This document shows, piece by piece, positions 1 to 8,506 of a stretch of 64,000 nucleotides of DNA. A program made the translations under genes and the position numbers. How positions within the stretch are numbered: position 1 is the stretch's first letter; every line of letters starts with the position of its first letter. The stretch spans positions 1 through 64,000 of the forward strand of contig CADEEZ010000010.1 of assembly GCA_902826485.1 (NCBI GenBank), written 5' to 3'. The notes under the pieces are model-generated. The model worked only from the letters and a program-made list of their open reading frames with translations, had not been told where the DNA came from and did no database searches. This DNA is from an uncultured Gammaproteobacteria bacterium. Its GTDB lineage: Bacteria; Pseudomonadota; Gammaproteobacteria; Berkiellales; Berkiellaceae.

Positions 1-1
1 G

Positions 2-973
2 GATAATTTTATTCAAGGCACTGGTGATTTTATTGCTTGGTCTTTTAATGGCCTTAGCACTGCACTCGATAACTTTTTTAAAACATCAGTTAATTTATTT
101 AATAACACGGTTAGTTCTGCCATTGATGTCTGCGGAAAAATTTCTGATGGGGTCATAAACTTTCCTGCATGGCTTACCGATAAAGTGAATCATTCTTGGC
201 CGTTTATTAATTTTTTAAGCCCGCATCAAAAAAATCAAGGGTTATGGCTAGCCATTCGTGGTAATGATGCCGCTAAACTACAAATTTTTATTAATGCGGG
301 TGCGAATATTGAGGCTGAATCTGATGGAATGACCCCCCTGATGAAAAGCGCTGAGACAAATAATATCGCTTTGGTGAAAATCTTGATTAAAGCGGGTGCT
401 TCTATAGACAATCTCGATGACATTAAACTTATTAATGCTTATACTGCTTTGAAGTATGCTTTTCTTGCAAAACACATAGAAATGTGCCAGTATTTATTAG
501 ATGCTATGTCTCCAGAACAAATCCAAATTGAATTTGAAAAGGCTTCGAACTCTCAAGAATTAAAGAATTTAATTCATGGCGTAGAAATAAAAAAACTGCA
601 AGCTGAAATGTTTAGACTTTGCCCTAAAAATAAAGCTTCTTTTAGTTTTGAGAATATACCAACTGAAATTCTAAGTGCCATTTTTGCTAAAAAGTATCTT
701 ATTTTAACCCCTGCACAGATTTTAGAAAATATAAAATTCACTTTTGAGATTGTGCGTGCTATGAGAGGGGATGTTAATCCTGTTATTGTAGATGAACCGC
801 TCTTAATTGTAGAAGGCCCTCAACCGGTGATTTTTAGACCCTTAGAAATCACAACTGAAGCCAACAAAACAACACCTCAAATCACTGACATAACAGATAC
901 AAATGACACTGTAGTAGATGTAACTCAGGATGAGAATAAGAAATCTGATTTGAAAAACAGTTTAGGACTGTAG
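2..973 (+). CDS. Ankyrin-repeat / F-box-like protein, 5' partial
   Basis: The frame is open from position 2 without a stop, so the GTG at 185 is probably internal and the true start lies upstream of the window. After a hydrophobic lead-in comes WPFINFLS, then about two ankyrin repeats (GANIEAESDGMTPLMKSAETN followed by ALVKILIKAGASI). Downstream is a segment with F-box-like spacing (ENIPTEILSAIFAKKYLILTP), then an acidic tail. It is a tandem paralog of the complete gene at 1172, aligning from WPF to the C-terminus. Ankyrin proteins of this kind in intracellular bacteria are often host-directed effectors; that role is inferred here, and the F-box reading is tentative. Confidence 0.8.
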   Translation, partial: DNFIQGTGDFIAWSFNGLSTALDNFFKTSVNLFNNTVSSAIDVCGKISDGVINFPAWLTDKVNHSWPFINFLSPHQKNQGLWLAIRGNDAAKLQIFINAGANIEAESDGMTPLMKSAETNNIALVKILIKAGASIDNLDDIKLINAYTALKYAFLAKHIEMCQYLLDAMSPEQIQIEFEKASNSQELKNLIHGVEIKKLQAEMFRLCPKNKASFSFENIPTEILSAIFAKKYLILTPAQILENIKFTFEIVRAMRGDVNPVIVDEPLLIVEGPQPVIFRPLEITTEANKTTPQITDITDTNDTVVDVTQDENKKSDLKNSLGL

Positions 974-980
974 CATCCGG

Positions 981-1130
981 TTTTTGTCCCTTTAATAAAG
1001 GGACCGGCAATATCTGGTGAAGCGCTTGTCCTGCGAAGCTTTAGCGTAGCAGGAAGCGAAACCAGATAGCCGAGGGATTTTTGTTGGCAACAACCCTCAG
1101 CCCTTCGGATCCCTTGAAAGGGACAAAAAA
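981..1130. repeat. MITE-like palindromic element with 13-bp terminal inverted repeats
   Basis: The ends are TTTTTGTCCCTTT (981-993) and AAAGGGACAAAAA (1117-1129), a perfect 13-bp inverted repeat. Nested internal inverted repeats follow (ATCTGGT/ACCAGAT, TCCTGC/GCAGGA, TTGTTGGCAACAA). There is no coding capacity. The element fills the gap between the two ankyrin paralogs. It could be a non-autonomous transposable element or a large RNA hairpin. Confidence 0.6.
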
Positions 1131-1171
1131 CTTTGCACGATATCAAATTCGAAAATAACAGGTAGTAAAAC

Positions 1172-2533
1172 ATGTCCATAATTAAATCTTGTCAAGAATT
1201 TATTCAAAGTTCCGTTACTCGTATTTTAGACACTATCTATAATTTCATTGATTCTAAGCGAGATTTTTTAGAAAGCACCTTTCATAATATTCTTGTTACC
1301 AGTAGTAATGTTATCGAGTTTATTGTTGTTTTTTCTTACCAGAACTTTAATAAGTATATTGTGCCCATGATTGGGTCTGGCCTGGAGTTTACTTTTCGGA
1401 ATTTTAGTAAATATATTGCGCCCCTTATCTGGGCTGGTCTAGATTTTACTTTTCGGAACTTTGGTAAATATATTGCGCCCCTTATCTGGGCTGGCCTAGA
1501 TTTTACTTTTCGGAATTTTAGTAAATATATTGCGCCCCTTATCTGGGCTGGCCTTGATTTTTCTTTCCGGAACTTTAGTAAGTATATTGTGCCCCTTATC
1601 TGGTCTAGTCTTGATTCAACCTCTCGATTTTTCTTTAAATATATTGAGCCCCTTATCTGGTCTAGCCTTGATTTTATTGTTCAGGTATTGAGTACGCATA
1701 TTCCTGCCACCATCAACGCTAGTGTTGATTTTATTCACTGGCTCCACGACAGTATTATTCGTTTCAAATACAACATTTACAATTACTGGCCCTTTGTTAA
1801 TTATTTAAGCCAAGAGGAAAAAAATGAACGCTTATGGGAAGCCATTAATAATAATGATGCCGCTCAACTACATGTGTTCATTAAGTCAGGGGCCAATGTA
1901 AATGCTATGTCTAATGGCATGACACCATTGATGGCAAGCGCTCAGAACAATCATATCGCTTTAGTAAAAATCTTGATCAAGGCAGGCGCTTCTATCAGCC
2001 AAACTATATTGAATTATACTTTCAATCAACAGCGCTTTGAAATATGTAAATATTTATTAGATGTTATGCCTCAAGAACAAATCAAAATTGAATTTGAAAA
2101 AGAATCAAACTCTCAGGAATTAAAGACGTTAATTCACACCCAAGAAATAAAAAAACTACAAGCCGAGATATTTAGAATTACCCCTAAAAATACTGCCTTT
2201 TCTCCTTTCAGCAATTTGCCGCATGAAATTTTAACCGCTATTTTTTCTAAAAATTATCGTATTTTAACCCCAGAGCAGGTCTCAAAGAATATAAAATTCA
2301 TTTTTGGGATCGTCAATGCTATCGCAAATAAGGCTAATCCTGTTCCTGCTATTGATGAGCCCCTGGCACTTGAAGCAGGCCCTCAGCCAGTGATTTTTAG
2401 ATCTTTAGAAATAACAACTGACGCTAACAACAAATCAGAAATCACTGAAATAACTGAAACAAATGATGTTGTAGTAGATTTAAGTCAGGATGAGGATAAG
2501 AAAGACGATTTGAAAAAAGGGTGTGGACTGTAG
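1172..2533 (+). CDS. Ankyrin-repeat / F-box-like protein with 19-aa tandem repeats
   Basis: The 453-aa protein has three regions. Residues ~55-187 hold about seven tandem 19-aa units of the form TFRNFSKYIAPLIWAGLDF; the central ones are nearly identical at DNA level too. Residues ~210-275 carry two ankyrin repeats (NAMSNGMTPLMASAQNN, LVKILIKAGASI). Residues ~350-385 contain an F-box-like stretch (SNLPHEILTAIFSKNYRILTP). The C-terminus is acidic. The N-terminal repeats are aromatic, hydrophobic and amphipathic, so membrane association is plausible. The start ATG follows an AGG-containing weak ribosome site. Paralog of the truncated gene upstream. Ankyrin + F-box architecture is known from Legionella AnkB-type effectors, but here the order is ankyrin first. 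Effector status is inferred. Confidence 0.75.
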   Translation: MSIIKSCQEFIQSSVTRILDTIYNFIDSKRDFLESTFHNILVTSSNVIEFIVVFSYQNFNKYIVPMIGSGLEFTFRNFSKYIAPLIWAGLDFTFRNFGKYIAPLIWAGLDFTFRNFSKYIAPLIWAGLDFSFRNFSKYIVPLIWSSLDSTSRFFFKYIEPLIWSSLDFIVQVLSTHIPATINASVDFIHWLHDSIIRFKYNIYNYWPFVNYLSQEEKNERLWEAINNNDAAQLHVFIKSGANVNAMSNGMTPLMASAQNNHIALVKILIKAGASISQTILNYTFNQQRFEICKYLLDVMPQEQIKIEFEKESNSQELKTLIHTQEIKKLQAEIFRITPKNTAFSPFSNLPHEILTAIFSKNYRILTPEQVSKNIKFIFGIVNAIANKANPVPAIDEPLALEAGPQPVIFRSLEITTDANNKSEITEITETNDVVVDLSQDEDKKDDLKKGCGL

Positions 2534-2624
2534 CTTGGGCGGAGCGAGGGAGGGGGCTTGAAAGATCTTCCAATCTTAAATACATTTATCCTCGCTTGCG
2601 AATAACCCCCATCCTCGATATGCT

Positions 2625-3014
2625 ATGACCATGACTGAAGAACTCCCCTATGATTTTAAAATTGAAATCGAAACCGATTATTTATCGACACGATCTGATC
2701 CTGAAATTCCCCAATTTGTATTTAGTTACACTATTAGCATTATTAACACCGGAAAACTAGCCGCTCAACTTGTCAGTCGACATTGGCATATCACAAATGG
2801 TAATGGTGAAGTGAGAGAAATTAAAGGCTTAGGGGTAGTCGGTGAACAACCTAAAATCACCCCTGGACAATGTTATCGTTATACCAGCGGTTGCATGCTC
2901 TCTTTGCCATTAGGCACCATGCATGGCACTTACCAAATGCTGGGAGAAGATGGCCATCTTTTTGATGTGGCTATTCCCGTATTTAGATTAGCTGTTAATC
3001 AATTCGTCAATTAA
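2625..3014 (+). CDS. apaG: ApaG (CorD) domain protein
   Basis: The 129-aa length and content match the ApaG family: FVFSYTISIINTG, LVSRHWHITNGNG, the glycine-rich GLGVVGEQPKITPG turn and the YTSGCMLSLPLGTMHGTYQM block. ApaG is a small fibronectin-III-like beta-sandwich protein of poorly defined role, linked genetically to magnesium/cobalt resistance and to ApaH. It lies 15 bp upstream of apaH in the usual gammaproteobacterial order, so the two are probably co-transcribed. Confidence 0.95.
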   Translation: MTMTEELPYDFKIEIETDYLSTRSDPEIPQFVFSYTISIINTGKLAAQLVSRHWHITNGNGEVREIKGLGVVGEQPKITPGQCYRYTSGCMLSLPLGTMHGTYQMLGEDGHLFDVAIPVFRLAVNQFVN

Positions 3015-3029
3015 CTTGGTTGAGATAAT

Positions 3030-3851
3030 ATGGCAACCTACGTAATTGGTGATGTACAGGGCTGTTATAAACCCCTACAAGATTTACTGGAACACATTCA
3101 ATTTTCTTCTACCAACGACACCTTATGGTTTTGCGGCGATATTATAAACCGAGGCCCCGATTCACTTGCTTGTCTTCGGTTTATTAAAAATCTGGGTGAC
3201 AGGGCTATCACCGTATTAGGCAATCATGATCTAACGTTGTTAGTGATTGCACATGGTTTTTTAAGACCCAAAGCAACAGACACTTTTGAGGCTATATTAA
3301 AAGCCAAAGATAAATTAGAGTTAATAAACTGGTTAACAAGTCGACCTCTGCTACATCACTCTGCCGAACATAAAGTTACTCTCGTGCATGCCGGTATTTA
3401 TCCCTTATGGACACTCGCCGAAGCCAAAGATTATGCACGTGAAGCTGAATTCGCCATACAAGATAAAGCCAATCATAAAGAATTATTCAAAAATATGTTT
3501 GGGAATCATCCCAATTGTTGGTCGAGTGGCTTGCCTTATTTAGATCGTTTGCGTTTTATCATCAATAGCTTTACTCGCATGCGCGTACTCACGCCCGATG
3601 GGAAAATGAACTTTAGTTTTAAAGGACCGGAAAATAAAACGCCCAAAGGCTGTTTCCCTTGGTATAAATTATCGCCGCTCGCTGCCAGAGAAACAAAAAT
3701 TATCTTCGGTCACTGGGCAGCACTGAATGGTTTGTGCGATAGTAATAACGTGCTGGCAATCGACACCGGTTGTGTGTGGGGTAATCAATTAACCGCTGTA
3801 TGCTTGGAAACCAACCAACTTTTCAGCGTGGGTTGCCCAAAAACTAATTAA
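3030..3851 (+). CDS. apaH: Bis(5'-nucleosyl)-tetraphosphatase, symmetrical
   Basis: The 273-aa protein begins YVIGDVQGCY, followed by WFCGDIINRGPDS and VLGNHDLTLL, the three metal-binding motifs of calcineurin-like phosphoesterases. HAGIYPLW, FGHWAALNG and AIDTGCVWG complete the family pattern. ApaH hydrolyses Ap4A to two ADP and removes Np4 caps from RNA. It follows apaG closely. Length is normal for the family and no key residue is missing. Confidence 0.97.
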   Translation: MATYVIGDVQGCYKPLQDLLEHIQFSSTNDTLWFCGDIINRGPDSLACLRFIKNLGDRAITVLGNHDLTLLVIAHGFLRPKATDTFEAILKAKDKLELINWLTSRPLLHHSAEHKVTLVHAGIYPLWTLAEAKDYAREAEFAIQDKANHKELFKNMFGNHPNCWSSGLPYLDRLRFIINSFTRMRVLTPDGKMNFSFKGPENKTPKGCFPWYKLSPLAARETKIIFGHWAALNGLCDSNNVLAIDTGCVWGNQLTAVCLETNQLFSVGCPKTN

Positions 3852-3859
3852 ACTAAAGT

Positions 3860-3889
3860 TTGATCTAAACCACCTAGTTTATTTACAAT
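3860..3889 (+). promoter_or_regulatory. Candidate sigma-70 promoter for the cox locus
   Basis: TTGATC (3860-3865) is followed after 18 nt by TACAAT (3884-3889), 29 nt upstream of the coxB start. It lies in the only real gap between apaH and coxB. Prediction by eye. Confidence 0.45.
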
Positions 3890-3917
3890 GCGGCAAGCTA
3901 ATATAAGGAACCCCTAA

Positions 3918-5084
3918 ATGGAAGGTGTGGGTAGATTAATGAAAACACAAAAAATCAAGTTAATGAAACAGCTTGGATGGTTATTCGGTTTTTTCTCAAT
4001 GTTGTTAAGCAGCCCCGTTTGTTTAGCAGACTATCAACTTAATCTAACGCAGGGTGTTACATCGAGTAGCCGCGATATTTACCATTTGCACATGACCATA
4101 TTATGGATATGTTGTGCCATTGGTGTATTGGTGTTTGGCGTGATGCTCTATGCGCTCATCAAACATCGAAAAGCAGCGGGCCATCAAGCCGTGCCTTTTC
4201 ATGAAAGCACCACCATCGAAATTATCTGGACCCTCATCCCCTTTATTATTTTAATTGCCATGGCATTTCCTGCCACGAAAGTATTAATTACCATGGATGA
4301 CACTTCCAAGTCAGACCTGAGTATCAAAGTCACGGGTTATCGTTGGTATTGGCAATACGAATACCTTGATGAAGGCCTTAATTTCTTTAGCTATTTAACT
4401 ACGCCTGATGATCAAGTCCAAAATCGTCAAATCAAACAAGAACATTACTTATTAGAAGTAGATGAACCCATGGTTGTGCCCATCGGTAAAAAAATTAAAA
4501 TTTACACCACCGCAAGCGACGTGATTCATTCTTGGTGGGTACCTGCATTAGGGTTAAAAAAAGACGCAGTGCCAGGCTTTGTTAACGAAGTTTGGGCAAA
4601 AATCGATAAGCCGGGTATTTACCGGGGGCAATGCGCAGAACTCTGTGGCGCTAAACATGGTTATATGCCGATTGTGGTTGATGCTCGTTCAGAGGCCGAT
4701 TATCGTGCTTGGGTAGAAGAAAAGCTTAAAGCACAAGAAGCTAAGAAAGCCGCTGAAAATCAAGTTTATACCAAAGATGAACTGATGGCTGAAGGCGAAA
4801 AAGTGTATTTATCTGTTTGCTCAATGTGTCATCAACCTAATGGACAAGGTTTACCACCTGCCTTTCCTTCCTTGGTGAGCAGCCAAATAGTCGGTAGCAA
4901 AGACCGCCTTAAAGAACATATTCATAACGTGCTTCATGGTAAAAATGCGATGCCCGCCTTCGGACCTCAAAAATCTGATTTGGAAATTGCTGCTGTGATC
5001 ACTTACGAACGAAATTCTTGGGGCCATAATACGGGCGATGTGATTCAACCTAAAGACGTTAAAGCATTAAGAGATCAAAAATAG
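3918..5084 (+). CDS. coxB: Cytochrome c oxidase subunit II with fused cytochrome c domain
   Basis: The 388-aa protein starts with a signal-like hydrophobic segment and has two membrane helices (residues ~55-75 and ~95-120). A periplasmic cupredoxin domain carries the CuA motif CAELCGAKHGYM and the upstream HSWWVPALG histidine. At the C-terminus a c-type haem domain contains CSMCHQPNGQG, making this a caa3/aa3-type fused subunit II. It receives electrons from cytochrome c and passes them through CuA to subunit I. AAGGA eight bases before ATG 3918 supports this start; an in-frame ATG at 3939 is an alternative. First gene of the oxidase operon. Confidence 0.97.
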   Translation: MEGVGRLMKTQKIKLMKQLGWLFGFFSMLLSSPVCLADYQLNLTQGVTSSSRDIYHLHMTILWICCAIGVLVFGVMLYALIKHRKAAGHQAVPFHESTTIEIIWTLIPFIILIAMAFPATKVLITMDDTSKSDLSIKVTGYRWYWQYEYLDEGLNFFSYLTTPDDQVQNRQIKQEHYLLEVDEPMVVPIGKKIKIYTTASDVIHSWWVPALGLKKDAVPGFVNEVWAKIDKPGIYRGQCAELCGAKHGYMPIVVDARSEADYRAWVEEKLKAQEAKKAAENQVYTKDELMAEGEKVYLSVCSMCHQPNGQGLPPAFPSLVSSQIVGSKDRLKEHIHNVLHGKNAMPAFGPQKSDLEIAAVITYERNSWGHNTGDVIQPKDVKALRDQK

Positions 5085-5094
5085 GAACGCGAAT

Positions 5095-6705
5095 ATGAGC
5101 ACGGATATAACCCAACACATGCATGATCACGCACACGATCATGACCATGACCATGACCACCATGGCCCCGCTAAAGGCATAAGCCGTTGGCTGCTCACCA
5201 CCAATCATAAAGACATTGGGAGCATGTATTTAATTTTAAGCCTCGTGATGTTTTTTATTGCGGGGTCGATGATCATGCTCGTTCGAGCAGAATTGTTTAA
5301 GCCCGGTTTGCAATTATTGAATCCTGAATTTTTTAATCAAATGACCACCATGCACGGCCTTATCATGGTATTTGGCGCGATTATGCCGGCTTTCGTTGGT
5401 TTGGCCAATTGGCTTATCCCCATGATGGTTGGGGCGCCAGATATGGCATTGCCCCGATTAAATAACTGGAGCTTTTGGCTTTTAGTCGTCGCTTTTTGTA
5501 TTTTGGGCAGCACATTATTTATGGAAGGCTCTGCACCCAATTTTGGTTGGACCTTCTACGCCCCGCTGTCTACTAAATATGGCCCGCCCACCACCGATTA
5601 CTTTATTGTTTCGGTTCACTTAATGGGAATGTCTTCCATTATGGGGGCTATTAATGTGATTGCGACTATTTTAAATATGCGTGCCCCAGGCATGACCTTA
5701 ATGAAAATGCCTATTTTCTGCTGGACTTGGCTGATTACGGCCTTTTTATTAATTGCCGTGATGCCTGTATTAGCAGGTGCAGTGACAATGATGTTAACCG
5801 ATAGACATTTTGGCACCTCATTTTTTAATGCCGCAGGCGGCGGAGACCCTGTCTTATTTCAACATATCTTCTGGTTTTTTGGTCACCCAGAAGTCTATAT
5901 TATGATTTTGCCTTCTTTTGGTATCGTCTCTCAAATTTTACCGACTTTTACACGTAAGCCTTTGTTTGGTTATGCGTCAATGGTCTATGCGACTTGCTCT
6001 ATTGCTTTACTTTCTTTTATTGTGTGGGCGCATCACATGTTCACCACAGGCATGCCGCTCGCTGCCGAATTGTTTTTTATGTATGCAACCATGCTCATTG
6101 CAGTACCTACTGGCGTAAAAGTATTTAATTGGACCGCCACCATGTTTAAAGGCTCGATGACTTTCGAAACGCCTATGTTATTTGCCATTGCTTTTATTAT
6201 CTTGTTTACCATGGGTGGTTTTTCAGGATTGATGTTATCGATTACACCAGCTGATTTTCAATATCACGATACTTACTTTGTAGTCGCCCATTTTCACTAT
6301 GTGTTGGTGCCTGGTGCGTTATTTAGTATTTTTGCGGCCACGTATTATTGGCTGCCAAAATGGACCGGCCATATGTACAATGAAACCTTAGGCAAACTCC
6401 ATTTTTGGCTATCAGTGATTGCCATGAACATGACCTTTTTCCCGATGCATTTCTTAGGCTTGGCGGGTATGCCTCGTCGTATCCCTGATTATGCTTTACA
6501 GTTTGTGGAATTTAATCAATTGGCCAGTGTTGGTGGTTTTATTTTTGGGTTAACGCAATTGATTTTTGTTTACAATATCATTCGTACCGCTCGTGGCGGA
6601 CAAAAAGCTACCCCTGCAGTATGGGAAAACACCGAAGGACTAGAATGGACTTTAACCTCACCGCCACCCTATCATTCTTTTACGACCCCCCCTAAAATAG
6701 ACTAA
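5095..6705 (+). CDS. coxA: Cytochrome c oxidase subunit I
   Basis: The 536-aa, multi-helix haem-copper oxidase subunit I carries family motifs: TTNHKDIGSMYL at the N-terminus, WFFGHPEVYIMILP (CuB histidine and cross-linked tyrosine), VWAHHMFTTGMP (CuB histidines) and HDTYFVVAHFHYVL (haem a and a3 ligands). It reduces O2 to water and pumps protons. It starts 11 bp after coxB. An unusual feature is a His/Asp-rich N-terminal extension (residues ~8-23) before the conserved region, of the kind expected to bind Cu or Zn. All catalytic residues visible by eye are present. Confidence 0.98.
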   Translation: MSTDITQHMHDHAHDHDHDHDHHGPAKGISRWLLTTNHKDIGSMYLILSLVMFFIAGSMIMLVRAELFKPGLQLLNPEFFNQMTTMHGLIMVFGAIMPAFVGLANWLIPMMVGAPDMALPRLNNWSFWLLVVAFCILGSTLFMEGSAPNFGWTFYAPLSTKYGPPTTDYFIVSVHLMGMSSIMGAINVIATILNMRAPGMTLMKMPIFCWTWLITAFLLIAVMPVLAGAVTMMLTDRHFGTSFFNAAGGGDPVLFQHIFWFFGHPEVYIMILPSFGIVSQILPTFTRKPLFGYASMVYATCSIALLSFIVWAHHMFTTGMPLAAELFFMYATMLIAVPTGVKVFNWTATMFKGSMTFETPMLFAIAFIILFTMGGFSGLMLSITPADFQYHDTYFVVAHFHYVLVPGALFSIFAATYYWLPKWTGHMYNETLGKLHFWLSVIAMNMTFFPMHFLGLAGMPRRIPDYALQFVEFNQLASVGGFIFGLTQLIFVYNIIRTARGGQKATPAVWENTEGLEWTLTSPPPYHSFTTPPKID

Positions 6706-6719
6706 TAACTTAAATAAGC

Positions 6720-7286
6720 GTGGCCAAAAATATGGGTGCTATCTCACCAAACTCGCAACAAAAAAAAATCAAAAAACATTTTTGGATTTTGGTGGCCATT
6801 GTTTTTGGCATGTTTATTTTTTGTTATGCCCTAGTGCCTTTTTATAATGTATTATGCAAAGCAACCGGCTTTAATGGAAAAGTAGAAGTCGTTGAAGCCA
6901 ACCTCAAAGAAATTGCCAAATATAAAGTCGACAAAAATCGAACCGTCATGGTAGAACTCATGACCACGCTAAATGAGCAAATGCCCGTTGAGTTTACCGC
7001 CGAAAAACCCTCTCTGCCCCTTCATCCTGGGCAAGTGGTCAGAACAAATTATACGGTCAAAAATTTAACCAACAAATCTATTGTGGTTCAAGCTATCCCG
7101 AATGTGATGCCTGGCCTTGCTGCCCAACATTTTCGGAAACTAGAATGTTTTTGTTTTCAAAAACAGCCACTTGCTCCCTTTGAAGAAAAAGTGATGCCAC
7201 TCGTCTTTACCATAGACCCCATTTTACCAGACAAATTTGGCACTGTTGCGTTGTCTTATACTCTATTTGATATTACCGAAAGCTAG
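6720..7286 (+). CDS. ctaG: Cytochrome c oxidase assembly protein CtaG/Cox11
   Basis: The 188-aa protein has one N-terminal membrane helix (residues ~20-42) and a periplasmic domain containing the copper-binding ECFCFQKQ motif and the PLVFTIDP region typical of Cox11/CtaG. It delivers copper to the CuB site of subunit I. The frame begins with GTG at 6720; an in-frame ATG at 6732 is possible and neither has a strong ribosome site. It lies between coxA and coxC as in most proteobacterial oxidase operons. Confidence 0.95.
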   Translation: MAKNMGAISPNSQQKKIKKHFWILVAIVFGMFIFCYALVPFYNVLCKATGFNGKVEVVEANLKEIAKYKVDKNRTVMVELMTTLNEQMPVEFTAEKPSLPLHPGQVVRTNYTVKNLTNKSIVVQAIPNVMPGLAAQHFRKLECFCFQKQPLAPFEEKVMPLVFTIDPILPDKFGTVALSYTLFDITES

Positions 7287-7298
7287 GAGGCTTTTATC

Positions 7299-8183
7299 AT
7301 GACCCACGGCAGCAGCTATGAGCATTACTATGTCCCGACCCAAAGCAAATGGCCCGCTGTTGGTGCCATTGGGCTTGGCACGACTGTGCTCGGTATTGTT
7401 GGGTTAATCCATAATAATGTGACGGGGCATTATTTATTTTTTGCCGGATTTTTGATAGTGACTTACATGATATTTGGCTGGTTTAAAGACGTGATTCATG
7501 AATCGATGGGCGGTCTATACAGTAAACAAATGGATCGATCCTTTAGATGGGGCATGGTGTGGTTTATTTTTTCTGAATTCATGTTTTTTGCCGGTTTTTT
7601 TGGCGCCTTGTTTTATACCCGAAATTTATCTGTGCCTTGGTTGGGTGGGTTGGGTGCAAAAGCTGCTACGCACACCTTACTTTGGCCAGAATTTAAAGCC
7701 ACTTGGCCCTTGCTCACTTTTCCTGATCCCAAACTTTTCCCCAGCCCCAGAGAAATCATCGACACATGGGGATTGCCAGCTTTAAATACAGCCATACTCT
7801 TAACCAGTGGCGCGACCATTACGTGGGCGCATTGGGGGCTCACCAAAAAATTTAATCCTAAACAAGTAATTTATGGTTTATTTTTTACCATTGCACTGGG
7901 TATCGCCTTCTTAACTTGCCAGGCCTACGAATATTACGAAGCTTATCACCACATGGGCCTCACCTTAGGATCAGGTATTTATGGCTCTACCTTTTTTATG
8001 CTCACCGGGTTTCATGGTTTACATGTCACCATTGGTACCATTATGCTTATTACCATTCTCATTCGCGCCATGAAAGGCCATTTTAAGCCAGAACACCATT
8101 TCGCTTTCGAAGCCGTTGCCTGGTATTGGCACTTTGTAGATGTGGTTTGGTTATTCTTGTTTATTTTGGTCTATTGGTTGTAG
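7299..8183 (+). CDS. coxC: Cytochrome c oxidase subunit III
   Basis: The 294-aa, seven-helix subunit III shows FIFSEFMFFAGFFGALFY, the conserved Glu region near AYEYYEAYHHMG, FFMLTGFHGLHVTIGT and the C-terminal AVAWYWHFVDVVWLFLF. It stabilises the oxidase and supports proton uptake. A strong AGGAGG ribosome site precedes the ATG. Its last ~30 bases overlap the 3' end of the convergent DUF2909 gene. Confidence 0.98.
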   Translation: MTHGSSYEHYYVPTQSKWPAVGAIGLGTTVLGIVGLIHNNVTGHYLFFAGFLIVTYMIFGWFKDVIHESMGGLYSKQMDRSFRWGMVWFIFSEFMFFAGFFGALFYTRNLSVPWLGGLGAKAATHTLLWPEFKATWPLLTFPDPKLFPSPREIIDTWGLPALNTAILLTSGATITWAHWGLTKKFNPKQVIYGLFFTIALGIAFLTCQAYEYYEAYHHMGLTLGSGIYGSTFFMLTGFHGLHVTIGTIMLITILIRAMKGHFKPEHHFAFEAVAWYWHFVDVVWLFLFILVYWL

Positions 8184-8435
8184 CGAACTCGTTTTTTGGG
8201 TGGGAGCCGCCATAGGGTTAATACCATGTGGCTTTATCCACCCCATGAAAAAACAAAAAATCAAAAACAGAAACAAGAAAATCGACAGCCCAATTCTCAC
8301 TGTTAATGCCTTCGCGGTTCTGGCTGGATCGCTATGTTCATCTTTAGCTTTGAGTAAGCTAAACAAAGCCGAACCCAATGCCACGGCAATCGCAATTAAA
8401 ACAATATAGATAATTAAATTAATCATGTTGGTCAA
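8151..8435 (-). CDS. Twin-transmembrane protein, DUF2909 type
   Basis: The 94-aa protein has two membrane helices (residues ~5-25 and ~48-66) separated by a short charged loop with ARTAKALTVRIGLS, then FFMGWIKPHG, matching the small DUF2909 family that is usually found beside surf1 in oxidase loci. It is convergent with coxC and overlaps its 3' end by 33 bases. Function is not known; context points to oxidase assembly. Confidence 0.8.
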   Translation of the reverse strand: MTNMINLIIYIVLIAIAVALGSALFSLLKAKDEHSDPARTAKALTVRIGLSIFLFLFLIFCFFMGWIKPHGINPMAAPTQKTSSLQPIDQNKQE

Positions 8436-8506
8436 CCTCTTTTCGCTTGCTTGTTTTTAACGTAGTATGAGGTAAAAAGCTAGTTTAGGATGGCAATTTT
8501 ATACTC

